Positions 8,093-16,885 of a stretch of DNA of 64,000 nt are shown piece after piece. A program made the translations under genes and the position numbers. The stretch lies in contig RHLJ01000001.1 of NCBI GenBank assembly GCA_003712055.1, forward strand, positions 186,001-250,000, read 5' to 3'. Source of the DNA: Balneola sp. (lineage in GTDB: Bacteria; Bacteroidota; Rhodothermia; Balneolales; Balneolaceae). The notes under the pieces are model-generated. The model did not search any database. It was not told where the DNA came from and saw only the letters and a program-made list of their open reading frames with translations. How positions within the stretch are numbered: the first letter of the stretch is position 1; each line of letters begins with the position of its first letter.

Positions 8093-9334
8093 ATGGCGGC
8101 AATAGATTTAGATAAAATTGCGGAGCTTACTAAGCCCTTAGTGCAGCGAATTCCTCAGACTGCACGTGGAATCGATTTGCACAAAAGAATTGGAGATCTA
8201 CTTGAAGAATCTGATATAAGTTTACGTGTCGATTTAAAGGCTATTCTAGACTCCTTTTTATTAAATATGATCAAAATCGACGCATCAGATATCGATATGG
8301 GAGGAGATGGGTGTGCTGGAAAGGTGTGGTACCGGGTATTTGGAAATAAAAGTCCCTTAAAGGTTTCTAAAAAATTTACACTACTCGAAACGGATATCTT
8401 ACTTCATAATGCTCTATTAAGTACACAAAGAGATCGTTTATTAGAAGATAAAAATCTTGATTTTTCGTATTCCATTAACTTAGTGGATGGTTCAAAGCAA
8501 CGTTTTCGTGCAGATATCTATTTCGATCTGGACCACCTGGCATTAAATATGCGAAAGATCGATAACACTATACGTCCCTTTAAATCTCTAGGGGTACATG
8601 CTGAGGTTGCGAAGTCGGTAAGTCTAAAATACTATAAATACGGGCTCTCTTTAATAACAGGAATTACCGGATCTGGAAAATCCTCAACTTTAGATACAAT
8701 AATTGACGCTAATAATCGAACAGTAGACTCTCATATTGTGATTATTGCTTCTCCAGTCGAATTAATCCACGAACCGATAAGATCGGTAGTAAGACATAGA
8801 GAAGTAGGAGCGGATGTACTTTCCTTTAAAGACGGAGCTATTCAAGCGCTTAGACAAGATCCTGATATCATTGTGATTGGTGAGTTAAGAGACCCAGAAA
8901 CCATCATGACTGCACTTGAAATCACAGATTCAGGTCATAAGACTTTCGGAACTCTTCATACTTCTTCTGCTATGGAGAGTATCGAGCGGATTTTAGGTGA
9001 AATGCCTGCAGAAGAACAAAACAGGGTTCGAACTCGATTGGCGGATGTGCTTACTTGCGTAATTAGTCAAAAACTGGTTCCTAGCCTCGATGGTAAGAGA
9101 GTATTAGCAAAAGAAGTTCTTCTCGCAAATGCTTCTGTAAGGGCAGCAATAAGAAATAATAATATTGGTGAAATCTATCAGATGCTTATGGAAGGCAGGG
9201 AGCGTGGAATGAATACAATGGAACAGGATCTGAAGAGATTATTTGAAGAAGGTAAGATTTCTAAAGAAACTGCCTTAAATTATTCAAACAATAAAACTAA
9301 AATGTTGCAACTTCTAAGTGAAGTTTCCTATTAG
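8093..9334 (+). CDS. pilT: PilT/PilU-like ATPase of the pilus machine
   Basis: 413 residues. A diverged N-terminal PAS-like region (about 45-160) is followed by a RecA-type ATPase core: Walker A GITGSGKSS (190-198), Walker B DPDIIVIGELRD (256-267) with catalytic Glu264, and His box HKTFGTLHT (282-290). The C-terminal region has an equivalent of the PilT AIRNLIRE helix (SVRAAIRNNNIGEI), then MNTMEQDLKRLFEEGKIS, typical of PilT. It has no tetracysteine module, unlike PilB. The usual Asp box EDPIE reads ASPVE (219-223), losing its first two acidic residues. The expected role is retraction or depolymerisation; reduced or altered activity is possible. Confidence 0.88.
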   Translation: MAAIDLDKIAELTKPLVQRIPQTARGIDLHKRIGDLLEESDISLRVDLKAILDSFLLNMIKIDASDIDMGGDGCAGKVWYRVFGNKSPLKVSKKFTLLETDILLHNALLSTQRDRLLEDKNLDFSYSINLVDGSKQRFRADIYFDLDHLALNMRKIDNTIRPFKSLGVHAEVAKSVSLKYYKYGLSLITGITGSGKSSTLDTIIDANNRTVDSHIVIIASPVELIHEPIRSVVRHREVGADVLSFKDGAIQALRQDPDIIVIGELRDPETIMTALEITDSGHKTFGTLHTSSAMESIERILGEMPAEEQNRVRTRLADVLTCVISQKLVPSLDGKRVLAKEVLLANASVRAAIRNNNIGEIYQMLMEGRERGMNTMEQDLKRLFEEGKISKETALNYSNNKTKMLQLLSEVSY

Positions 9335-9339
9335 ATTAG

Positions 9340-11094
9340 ATGGCTAAAGGAAAAGAATATATCGGGATTTCTTTAGATGGTGATGCACTAAAAGTAGTTG
9401 TATTAGGCATTTCTGGTAAAAAACTTACCCTTAAACGCCTAGATAAATATACCCTCCTTAAAGCAATTGAAAGTGATACCGTACAGAATATTCAAGATGA
9501 TGTATTTGGAGACCTTGATGATGCTTTGACTGATGATTCTGTATTTGATCTGGATCTGGAAGCTTCTCTTTCACAAGATACTATTGAAGATGAGTTAGAC
9601 TCATTAGACCTTGATAGTGATGTATTAGGCGATATTGATGATGATATCGATCTCGAATTAAGTGAACTGGAGCAAGGAGAAGACGAGCTTGTAGACGTGG
9701 ATATGGTAGATGAAACAGAAGTACCTACTTCTAATGAGATGTTGCTCTACAATATCCTTTCAAGTATTGACCCAAAAAAAATTGCTTTAGGGTTAAACAT
9801 ACCTGCTGGTGTTGCTATCTATCAAATCCTGAAGGATGTCAATTTTGAAGAGGTCAAAAAGAAGGATTTACAAATTATTATAGATGATCGTCTTGAATCC
9901 TTACATGGCTCGCCAAAAGCAGAAGACTTTTACTCATATGGTATTAGAGATGATGGAGCTCTATTAATCTCTTCTATAGAAGAAGAGCCCAAGCTATTAC
10001 AGCTTCTAAATAGAACCCTTTCATTATACCGGGGAAAACTTACTGTAGAAGAAATACTTCCAGATGAAGCTGTTGTTCTTGGGCTAGTTAGAGCAAACTA
10101 TGAGCTTGAAAATGAAGCTATAAGTTGTGTAATCCAGTTTTCTGAGCAAACTTGCAGAGTAATTTTCATGAAAGGGCCAAGGGTATGGCTTGTTTCTCCA
10201 GTAATTACAGAGGGAACTCGATCAAAAAAATTCCTCAACACGGTTTTTAGTAAAATCTTATTCCAATTAGATACAGGAGAAGTTCCAAACCTGGATAGAC
10301 TTATCATTTGCAACAACTCGCTTGGAGAAGAAGCTATTTCTTTCTTTCAGGATAGATTTCCCGATGTAGAAGTAAGTAGCTTTACTTTTTCGGACAATTT
10401 CTTGGATCCTGGTGAATATACAAGCGAAACCCTATCGTCTTTCACTACCGCTATTGGAATGGCATGGGCCACCTCACCCTTTGAGAAAAAGAATCTCCCG
10501 GATATTTCATTTATTCCAAAATATGTACGGGATAGGCAAAAGATATTCAAACTAGAGTGGCATGGATTTATTCTTCTGTTTATGATCATGATTTCTTTCC
10601 CTTTATTAGATAGTGTCAGACAATCTGCAAATACAGAAATTGATTCTTTAAGAAATGAAGTGTCTCTACTTGACACTCAAATTAATTCATTCAATTCAAC
10701 AGTTAGGAACTATAACCAAATCAGTTCACAGCTTACTCAAATTCAGGATAAACTTGATCTGTTAAATACCCTCTCAGAAAATTCCATTACCTGGTCTACC
10801 AATTTTGACATTATAAACTCAGGAATAGATGAGATTAATTCTGTCTGGTTTACAAGTATTTCAACAACTGATGAACCTAATACTCTTGAGATTCAAGGAA
10901 TTTCAAGAAATAGAAGCAGTATTCCTTTAGTAGCAGAAATGTTTTCTAATGCTACTTTAATAAGTGTTTCTACTATCCAAATCAGATCAGCAGATGTTTA
11001 TGCATTTAGTTACCAAATAGAAGAAATAGTATCCGATTTAAGTAGATATACACCGGATAACTTACAAGGGCTGGAGGACCTAACAGGCAATTAA
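9340..11094 (+). CDS. PilM-PilN fusion: actin-like cytoplasmic domain, acidic linker, membrane anchor and PilN domain
   Basis: 584 residues. It opens with an actin/FtsA-like start (YIGISLDGDALKVVVL), as in PilM, interrupted at about 48-130 by a highly acidic Asp/Glu/Leu-rich insertion. The actin-like fold resumes at about 133-380 (NMLLYN-type start, SCVIQFSEQTCRVIFM, TTAIGMAWA). A single membrane helix lies at about 408-424. The remainder (425-584), a coiled coil plus a small alpha/beta domain, matches PilN/GspL layout. PilM and PilN are normally separate proteins joined by PilN's short cytoplasmic tail, so this gene covalently joins the alignment-complex ring to its cytoplasmic partner. It starts 5 bases after pilT and overlaps the next gene by one base. 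Confidence 0.8.
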   Translation: MAKGKEYIGISLDGDALKVVVLGISGKKLTLKRLDKYTLLKAIESDTVQNIQDDVFGDLDDALTDDSVFDLDLEASLSQDTIEDELDSLDLDSDVLGDIDDDIDLELSELEQGEDELVDVDMVDETEVPTSNEMLLYNILSSIDPKKIALGLNIPAGVAIYQILKDVNFEEVKKKDLQIIIDDRLESLHGSPKAEDFYSYGIRDDGALLISSIEEEPKLLQLLNRTLSLYRGKLTVEEILPDEAVVLGLVRANYELENEAISCVIQFSEQTCRVIFMKGPRVWLVSPVITEGTRSKKFLNTVFSKILFQLDTGEVPNLDRLIICNNSLGEEAISFFQDRFPDVEVSSFTFSDNFLDPGEYTSETLSSFTTAIGMAWATSPFEKKNLPDISFIPKYVRDRQKIFKLEWHGFILLFMIMISFPLLDSVRQSANTEIDSLRNEVSLLDTQINSFNSTVRNYNQISSQLTQIQDKLDLLNTLSENSITWSTNFDIINSGIDEINSVWFTSISTTDEPNTLEIQGISRNRSSIPLVAEMFSNATLISVSTIQIRSADVYAFSYQIEEIVSDLSRYTPDNLQGLEDLTGN

Positions 11095-11957
11095 TGTCTT
11101 ACGCGATAAGAAATACCATTATTCTTCTTGTGACTTTATTTCTAATTGTTGGTTTAGGACTTGGTTACAATAATTTCTTTCAGGAAAGTTTAATTGAAGA
11201 TCTACAGTTAGAAATTACCAGTAAACAACAGGATCTAAACTCAAAGCAAAACATTAATAACGAGTTTTCTGAACTTAACGATCGTTATCAAAGTGCTTTA
11301 GGAATTATCTCTAACTATGATAAGATGTTGTTTACATCAAATAAGCCGGATGATGTTTACGATTTCATGAATGAGATCAATAAGGATGGGGGGAGCAGGC
11401 TTTTCTTTGACTTTGTTTATTCCGACTCTATCCCAAATAATCAATATGGTGTTATACGCTCAAACATTTCGGGATATAGCGACTATGATGCGCTTGTATC
11501 ATTCATTAATAAAATTGAGAATAGCCAGCTTTTAAATAAAGTGAGTAATGTTACCATATCGCCCGGAAGATCCGAAGATGGCTTAAACTCAGTAAATTTT
11601 GCATTTAATCTTGAAAGCTATTATCAAAAAACTCAACTCTTTGATTCACTTTCAACGGACTATAGAATCGTAGAGAATAACGAAATATCATCATTCAACC
11701 CGTTTTATCCCCTAATTCAGAACTCAATACCACCTAATTCTGATGGATTAGTAAATGCGGAGGCTTCCAGAATTGTAGGTATTGCTGGAAATCGAATCTT
11801 TGTTATTGGACAAGATGGCAAAATCATTTCCCTTAAAGTTGGTGACCGAGTTTACCTAGGTTATCTTTCTGCTATTGACCTAAATAATAAAACGGCTACA
11901 TTTAACTTAAATAAAGGCGGCATTGAAGAAGTCGTTACCTTGGAGGTAGTACGATGA
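11094..11957 (+). CDS. PilO-like inner-membrane protein with a C-terminal PilP-like beta domain
   Basis: 287 residues. One membrane helix (about 8-24) is followed by a coiled coil (28-65) and a ferredoxin-like periplasmic domain (about 85-180), the architecture of PilO/GspM. After a linker, residues about 225-287 form a small beta-rich domain (VGIAGNRIFVIGQDGKIIS, then LKVGDRVYLGYLSAID) like the HR/PilP domain that touches the secretin. I infer a PilO-PilP fusion that links the inner-membrane ring to the secretin. The start overlaps the stop of the previous gene (TAATG), and its own stop overlaps the next start (ATGA), with GGAGG upstream of that start: strong translational coupling. Confidence 0.7.
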   Translation: MSYAIRNTIILLVTLFLIVGLGLGYNNFFQESLIEDLQLEITSKQQDLNSKQNINNEFSELNDRYQSALGIISNYDKMLFTSNKPDDVYDFMNEINKDGGSRLFFDFVYSDSIPNNQYGVIRSNISGYSDYDALVSFINKIENSQLLNKVSNVTISPGRSEDGLNSVNFAFNLESYYQKTQLFDSLSTDYRIVENNEISSFNPFYPLIQNSIPPNSDGLVNAEASRIVGIAGNRIFVIGQDGKIISLKVGDRVYLGYLSAIDLNNKTATFNLNKGGIEEVVTLEVVR

Positions 11958-13858
11958 AAAAAATGGCAATGAAGTTTTACCAAATTACATTTTATAGTAT
12001 TTGTATAGGTATTTGGTTAATGCCATTTACCACAGCTGATGTATTTGCTCAAGATGAGTATCCTCGCGAATACACTGATCCAAATCAAATAATCGCTTTT
12101 GATAAATCCACCCCATATGTAGAAGCTATGGAGGTTATTAACCAGTTCTTACAGGAGTATCAGAACAAGTTTATTATTGATCAATCAGGAGCGGGGGGGA
12201 CGATAGGAGTAAATTTACCAGCTATGCATTGGGAGGATGCCTTAAAGTTTATCCTTCGTTTAAAAAATCTTGGAACAAGAGAATTTAGCGATTATGTTGA
12301 AATTGTACCTTTGAGTGAACTTGAAGCTGAAGCAAATGCTGCTGCTTCAACAAATCCTGCACAATCTGTAAATCCCAATGCAGCCGCTGCGGACGATTAT
12401 GATCTAAGCACCCGTGAAATCAGGATTAATGCTACATTCTTTGAAGGGAACAAAAGAGCCCTCCAGGAAATCGGGATTGATTGGTCAACCTTAACTTCAA
12501 ATGTACCTGATAATATAAATGACATTGTAACAGGAGAAGGAATTGACCCAGATCAAGGGGTTCCACAAGGCACCGATTTTACTGATCAATTCGTTTCTGT
12601 TAACTCATTTAATGCCTCAGGAGTATCTCAAAATGTATTCAACGCACTGGTAAACTTAGGAGAAATTGGACCAGGAGTTAGAGTACAAGCTCTTTTTAGT
12701 GCCTTTGAAGCGGATAACCTTGGTGAAGTAATTGCAAGTCCATCAGTAAAAGTAATTGATGGACAAGAGGGTAGAATACAAGTAGGACAAGATTTTTCTA
12801 TTAAGCAGCGTGATATAGCTGGGAATGTTACCGACCAATTCTTTAGTACCGGAACCATTCTAACTGCTACGCCAAGGTTAATAGAGGTAAATGATACTAC
12901 ATTCATCCATATTGAGCTAAACGTTGAACGATCTTCCGCTTTACCAGATGCGGTAAGTACGATCATTAATAAGCAGACAGCCTCTACACAAGCCTTACTA
13001 TTAGACGGAGAAGCCACCTCAATAGCAGGATTATATAGAACTGAGGAAAATACTGTGAGAAGAGGTATACCTATTCTAAAAGATCTTCCACCTTGGTTTT
13101 TCGGTTTAAGATATCTTTTTGGATATAACTCTAATGACTACGTCGAGAATGAGTTAATAATTATTGTACAGGCTAAACTCGAAGAATCACTAGAAGAGCG
13201 TCTTACTCGACGATCTTTTGAGTCTCAGCGAGAAGTTCTTGACAGAACAAGGGAAGAACATCGAAGTGCATTAGACAAAGTCTTTGATAACCCTTTTACA
13301 ACTACCCAGGATACATCAGAAGTTCAGACTGAAAATATACCTGAACAAAAAGAAGAGGATCTGATGACTGAAACTAATTCTGATTCGGTAGATAATAGAC
13401 CAGAGATGAAGCCAGAAGAGTTAGATACTACTCCAGTTATTGTTGAGAATCCATCAGAGGAAACTTCGGAAGAACTTACCGAAGAACAGAAAGAATTAGC
13501 TCAGGAACTCAGTCTACCTGTAGATAATCCCGAATTAATGGTAGTCGTTCCAAGAGCCTTCAGTCTGGATGAATACCTAACTCAAAAAGAGAGTGGTACT
13601 GAGATTAATGATGAATCCTCTATAAATATGAGATTTTTTGTTATCGGCGGCTCATTCATAGTTCAAAATAACGCTGATAGGTTTCATCAAGGACTCGTTG
13701 ATTTGGGATATGAAGCAAAGATTCTATTTCATCCTGAATCAAGATTTAACTTTGTAGCTTACAAGGGATTTTCAAGTTTTGATGAAGCTGTGAGCTATTT
13801 GCGAGAAGCTAGATCCGAACTAAATTCCGAGGCTTGGTTGTTTACAAAACCCAATTAG
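11954..13858 (+). CDS. pilQ: Outer-membrane secretin (PilQ/GspD family) with C-terminal SPOR domain
   Basis: 634 residues with an N-terminal signal peptide ending about FAQ (33). An N0/STN-like domain (45-120) and a short N-domain (153-180) precede the secretin core (about 240-410). In the core are GEVIASPSVKVIDGQEGRIQ, TGTILTATPRLIEVND and the family signature near the channel, GIPILKDLPPWFFGLRYLFG (371-390). A long acidic, proline-containing linker (about 415-545) leads to a SPOR domain at about 558-634 (FFVIGGSF at its start, AWLFTKP at its end). SPOR domains bind denuded peptidoglycan glycans. It is the last gene of the pilus cluster and forms the outer-membrane exit channel. Confidence 0.92.
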   Translation: MKKMAMKFYQITFYSICIGIWLMPFTTADVFAQDEYPREYTDPNQIIAFDKSTPYVEAMEVINQFLQEYQNKFIIDQSGAGGTIGVNLPAMHWEDALKFILRLKNLGTREFSDYVEIVPLSELEAEANAAASTNPAQSVNPNAAAADDYDLSTREIRINATFFEGNKRALQEIGIDWSTLTSNVPDNINDIVTGEGIDPDQGVPQGTDFTDQFVSVNSFNASGVSQNVFNALVNLGEIGPGVRVQALFSAFEADNLGEVIASPSVKVIDGQEGRIQVGQDFSIKQRDIAGNVTDQFFSTGTILTATPRLIEVNDTTFIHIELNVERSSALPDAVSTIINKQTASTQALLLDGEATSIAGLYRTEENTVRRGIPILKDLPPWFFGLRYLFGYNSNDYVENELIIIVQAKLEESLEERLTRRSFESQREVLDRTREEHRSALDKVFDNPFTTTQDTSEVQTENIPEQKEEDLMTETNSDSVDNRPEMKPEELDTTPVIVENPSEETSEELTEEQKELAQELSLPVDNPELMVVVPRAFSLDEYLTQKESGTEINDESSINMRFFVIGGSFIVQNNADRFHQGLVDLGYEAKILFHPESRFNFVAYKGFSSFDEAVSYLREARSELNSEAWLFTKPN

Positions 13859-13867
13859 TATTACAAC

Positions 13868-14662
13868 TTAACTAGCTTCTATACTGTATTTTTTTAGAAA
13901 GCCGATTGATACATCATTAAACTCAGTCGGCTTTTCTACATTACATACATGTCCGCATTTTTCAATTACGGCCAAAAAAGCTTGCTTATGTCTTTCTACT
14001 ATTTGTTGAACAGGGGGGAGGAACATGTAGTCTTCATCTCCCATCACATAAAGCATTGGGGTTTCTGTCTCTTTCTCTTTGAAATACTTCAATAATGGGT
14101 TTACTGTATGAGTAAGTTTAAACCATCTCAAGAATTCTTTCTGATAAAGTTTTTTTGCTTCCCTAATAAAGAGATTTCTGGCTTTTGCATGCCGTTTACG
14201 AGGCATGATAATCCAGGCAAAGAAGCTGTATAACCACATGTACGGAATTACTCGTTTAAACAGATTCCCAATAAATACGAGAAATCTAGAGCGTACATTA
14301 AGTCTGGTAATAGCTCCACATAAAATAGCCGATTGTACCCTTTCAGGTTTTAATTCATTCAAATTCCTGATTATGATTGTGCCTAATGAGACACCTATAA
14401 AATGAGCCGTCTGAATCTCCAGATGATCCAAAACCTCAAATATATCCGAACTTATATCATCAAAAGTATATTCACTATCATAATACCTGTGTAGCAAGTC
14501 CTTAGATTTACCATGCCCCCTTAAATCGACAAGAAGCACATTGAATACCATGCGAAAAGCTTTCAACTGCTGAAACCAAATTGAAGAACTCCCTCCGGCA
14601 CCATGAATAAAAACCACCCAATCCTTACTAGATGAGTGCTCGTATTTTTTATAATAAAGCAT
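13868..14662 (-). CDS. Alpha/beta-hydrolase fold enzyme
   Basis: 264 residues. The oxyanion loop HGAGGSSSIW (20-29), the strand VDLRGHGKS (45-53) and the nucleophile elbow GVSLG (Ser92) are typical of alpha/beta hydrolases. The acid is probably Asp209 or Asp211, and the base is His238 in CGHVCNVEKP. A basic, aromatic cap region (about 125-185) suggests a lipid-like or membrane-associated substrate, which is inference. It converges with the secretin gene and diverges from the OlsB-like gene across a 103-base spacer, so it may share regulation with that lipid-type operon. Substrate unknown. Confidence 0.8.
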   Translation of the reverse strand: MLYYKKYEHSSSKDWVVFIHGAGGSSSIWFQQLKAFRMVFNVLLVDLRGHGKSKDLLHRYYDSEYTFDDISSDIFEVLDHLEIQTAHFIGVSLGTIIIRNLNELKPERVQSAILCGAITRLNVRSRFLVFIGNLFKRVIPYMWLYSFFAWIIMPRKRHAKARNLFIREAKKLYQKEFLRWFKLTHTVNPLLKYFKEKETETPMLYVMGDEDYMFLPPVQQIVERHKQAFLAVIEKCGHVCNVEKPTEFNDVSIGFLKKYSIEAS

Positions 14663-14765
14663 TAAAGGTGTATTCTTTGACTTTATTAGATAATCAGTTT
14701 ATATATTGTTAATGCTAAGATAATACTGACTTGCTAAACTAATTTACTGAATATTAACAAGTGAT

Positions 14766-15548
14766 ATGAGTACAGTAAAGAATCTTAACTTACAAACAAA
14801 TGTAGACGGTTTATTAATTCCCGGTCATAAATATTCTGTAAAGATTGCTCAGAATAGAGAGGAAATAGAGAAAGCGTTAAGGCTGCGATTTGATGTTTTC
14901 AACATTGAGTTGGGAGAAGGATTGGAATCATCCTTTGAAAATAAAATGGATGAAGATGAATTTGATGCTCAATGTGATCATCTCCTTGTAATCGAAAACT
15001 CTACGGATGCTGTGATTGGAACTTATCGAATGCAGGACAATGCAATGGCAAAGTCTGGTAACGGTTTTTATACACAGTCTGAGTTTGATATATCCCGTTT
15101 TTCGGATCAAATTCTTGATAATGTAGTTGAATTGGGAAGAGCATGTATCCACATAGATCACCGAAGTGGAAGGGTACTATACCTTTTGTGGAGAGGCTTA
15201 GCTAAATATCTGGCATTATCTAACAAAAGGTACCTGTTTGGCTGCTGTTCAATTACAAGCCAAAATCCTGCGGAAGGTCAGGCTGTATATACTCATCTTA
15301 TAAATGAAAAATACCTTCACCCTGATTTTGATATTCCTGTGCAACCTGCTTTCGAATGCTCCAATGAGAAAGGTTTAGTATTTGATGAAGTAGTTAAATT
15401 ACCTCAGCTTTTTCGTCTTTATCTGGATATTGGAGTAAAAGTCTGTAGTGCACCAGCTTTAGATTCTACTTTCAAAACCATTGATTTCTTGATTTTATTA
15501 GATAAAGAATCACTTTCGGAACAGTCAAAAGCACTCTTTTTGAAATAA
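14766..15548 (+). CDS. OlsB/hemolysin-type N-acyltransferase (acyl-ACP-dependent GNAT, PF13444-like)
   Basis: 260 residues. It shows LRLRFDVFNIELGEG, then DAQCDHLLVIE, VELGRACIHIDHR and LFGCCSITS, the conserved blocks of the ornithine-lipid enzyme OlsB and related acyl-homoserine-lactone-synthase-like acyltransferases. OlsB transfers a 3-hydroxyacyl group from ACP to the alpha-amine of ornithine, producing lyso-ornithine lipid; related proteins use glycine or other amines. It is the first gene of a plus-strand group and is followed after 19 bases by a PlsC-like acyltransferase, the OlsB-OlsA arrangement. The exact amine substrate cannot be read from the sequence. Confidence 0.82.
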   Translation: MSTVKNLNLQTNVDGLLIPGHKYSVKIAQNREEIEKALRLRFDVFNIELGEGLESSFENKMDEDEFDAQCDHLLVIENSTDAVIGTYRMQDNAMAKSGNGFYTQSEFDISRFSDQILDNVVELGRACIHIDHRSGRVLYLLWRGLAKYLALSNKRYLFGCCSITSQNPAEGQAVYTHLINEKYLHPDFDIPVQPAFECSNEKGLVFDEVVKLPQLFRLYLDIGVKVCSAPALDSTFKTIDFLILLDKESLSEQSKALFLK

Positions 15549-15567
15549 TTTTTAGCTACTTTCTTTC

Positions 15568-16359
15568 ATGAGAAAGATCATTGCAGTAGGAAAAATTTTT
15601 CTTTTCTTAATTACCACCTTTTATCACTATTCATTAATCATTCTTGGAAAGCTCTTTTCTTTTTTAGGCTACGACGAAATCAAGTGGGCAGCTTTACAGA
15701 GAAGAAAATGGGGACAATCAGTAATAAAGGTATTGGGTATCAATATTTCAGTTAAGGGCACCCCACCTAAACCACCTTTTTTTATGGTTTCAAATCATTT
15801 GAGTTATGTAGATGTTTGGCTCTTCTTTTCTCAACTTGATTGCACTTTCATTGCTAAAAGTGATGTCAAAGATTGGCCTGTAATTGGGTTCGTGCTTGCT
15901 TCTTCAGGTGTATTATTTATTGACAGAGAAAAAAGGTCAGATGTAGCCAGAGTAAATGAAGAAGTATCAAAAAAGCTCAATTCTTCGCAGGGTATTGTAC
16001 TTTTCCCCGAAGGTACCACAAGTGCTGGTGTAGAAATACTACCATTCAAGTCATCGTTGTTTCAATTTCCTGCTAGTCAAAATCTTCCTGTTCATTGTGC
16101 TTCAATTCACTATGAAACTCCGGAATATGAAAAACCAGCTTATCAATCTATATGCTGGTGGGACGATACACCCTTTTTTGACCATTTATTTTATCTTTTT
16201 ATGATGAAAGAGTTCTCAGCAACCATTACCTTTAGCGCTGATGTGGTTACGAACTCAGATAGAAAGGTTCTTACACAATCATCCCAAGAGATTGTAAGAG
16301 AGTCTTTTGTACCGGTAATAGATCCCGAAAAATATGCACAAGCACACCCTGGTAATTGA
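15568..16359 (+). CDS. PlsC-family acyltransferase (OlsA/AGPAT-like)
   Basis: 263 residues. The catalytic HX4D motif reads NHLSYVDVW, the second block is FIDREKRSD, and the third is FPEGTTSAG, all as in 1-acylglycerol-3-phosphate acyltransferases. A hydrophobic N-terminal helix (about 5-35) anchors it to the inner membrane. By position it should add the second acyl chain to the product of the OlsB-like enzyme. A general glycerolipid role is equally possible, and a second PlsC-like gene lies at about 51.4-52.0 kb. The last 26 bases overlap the start of the DinB-like gene, which indicates one transcript. Confidence 0.85.
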   Translation: MRKIIAVGKIFLFLITTFYHYSLIILGKLFSFLGYDEIKWAALQRRKWGQSVIKVLGINISVKGTPPKPPFFMVSNHLSYVDVWLFFSQLDCTFIAKSDVKDWPVIGFVLASSGVLFIDREKRSDVARVNEEVSKKLNSSQGIVLFPEGTTSAGVEILPFKSSLFQFPASQNLPVHCASIHYETPEYEKPAYQSICWWDDTPFFDHLFYLFMMKEFSATITFSADVVTNSDRKVLTQSSQEIVRESFVPVIDPEKYAQAHPGN

Positions 16360-16876
16360 TTCAAATATCTTTTTCCTAAACCAAGGAATTGAACTTCTGT
16401 CAGATGTTTCAGATGACCAATATTCAGCTAATGATGGGAAATACAATAAGAGCGGAATTGGTCGTCATTTCAGACATATTATCGAGCACTATATAAGCCT
16501 GATTGAAGAAAAAGACGGTTTAGTGGATTATGACGCCAGAGAAAGAAACCTTTCACTTGAATTGGATCGATCTTATATGATCGAATCAATTGGGAGGGTC
16601 ATTGAGAGCTTAAGATCTCTTTCCGAAAAAGCCGTTGTTCTGGACAAGACTATATCTGTAAGAAGTAATGAAGGAATTGGGGAAGAAGGAGCTCCATTGA
16701 GTAGCTCTACGATACGAAGAGAGCTTCAATTCTTAATTAGTCATACTGTTCATCACTACGCCTTAATTGGTTTGATTTTAAAAACTATGGGTTTTAATCC
16801 TTCTCCTGAGTTTGGAGTAGCACCTTCTACACTTAAGCATGAGCGTAGTAAAGAAATAGAAGCCGCAGCTTCGTAA
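16334..16876 (+). CDS. DinB-fold protein
   Basis: 180 residues predicted as a four-helix bundle. Histidines appear in two helices: His45/His48/His52 (GRHFRHIIEHY) and His137/His140/His141 (SHTVHHYALIG). The DinB/YfiT group binds a metal through three such histidines and often uses thiols such as bacillithiol or mycothiol. The ATG is inside the preceding acyltransferase gene (26-base overlap), and the next gene follows after 9 bases, so it belongs to this operon. Its function is not known; within a lipid locus it might be a transferase or hydrolase acting on a head group, which is speculation. Confidence 0.7.
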   Translation: MHKHTLVIDSNIFFLNQGIELLSDVSDDQYSANDGKYNKSGIGRHFRHIIEHYISLIEEKDGLVDYDARERNLSLELDRSYMIESIGRVIESLRSLSEKAVVLDKTISVRSNEGIGEEGAPLSSSTIRRELQFLISHTVHHYALIGLILKTMGFNPSPEFGVAPSTLKHERSKEIEAAAS

Positions 16877-16885
16877 TCTGAAGTA

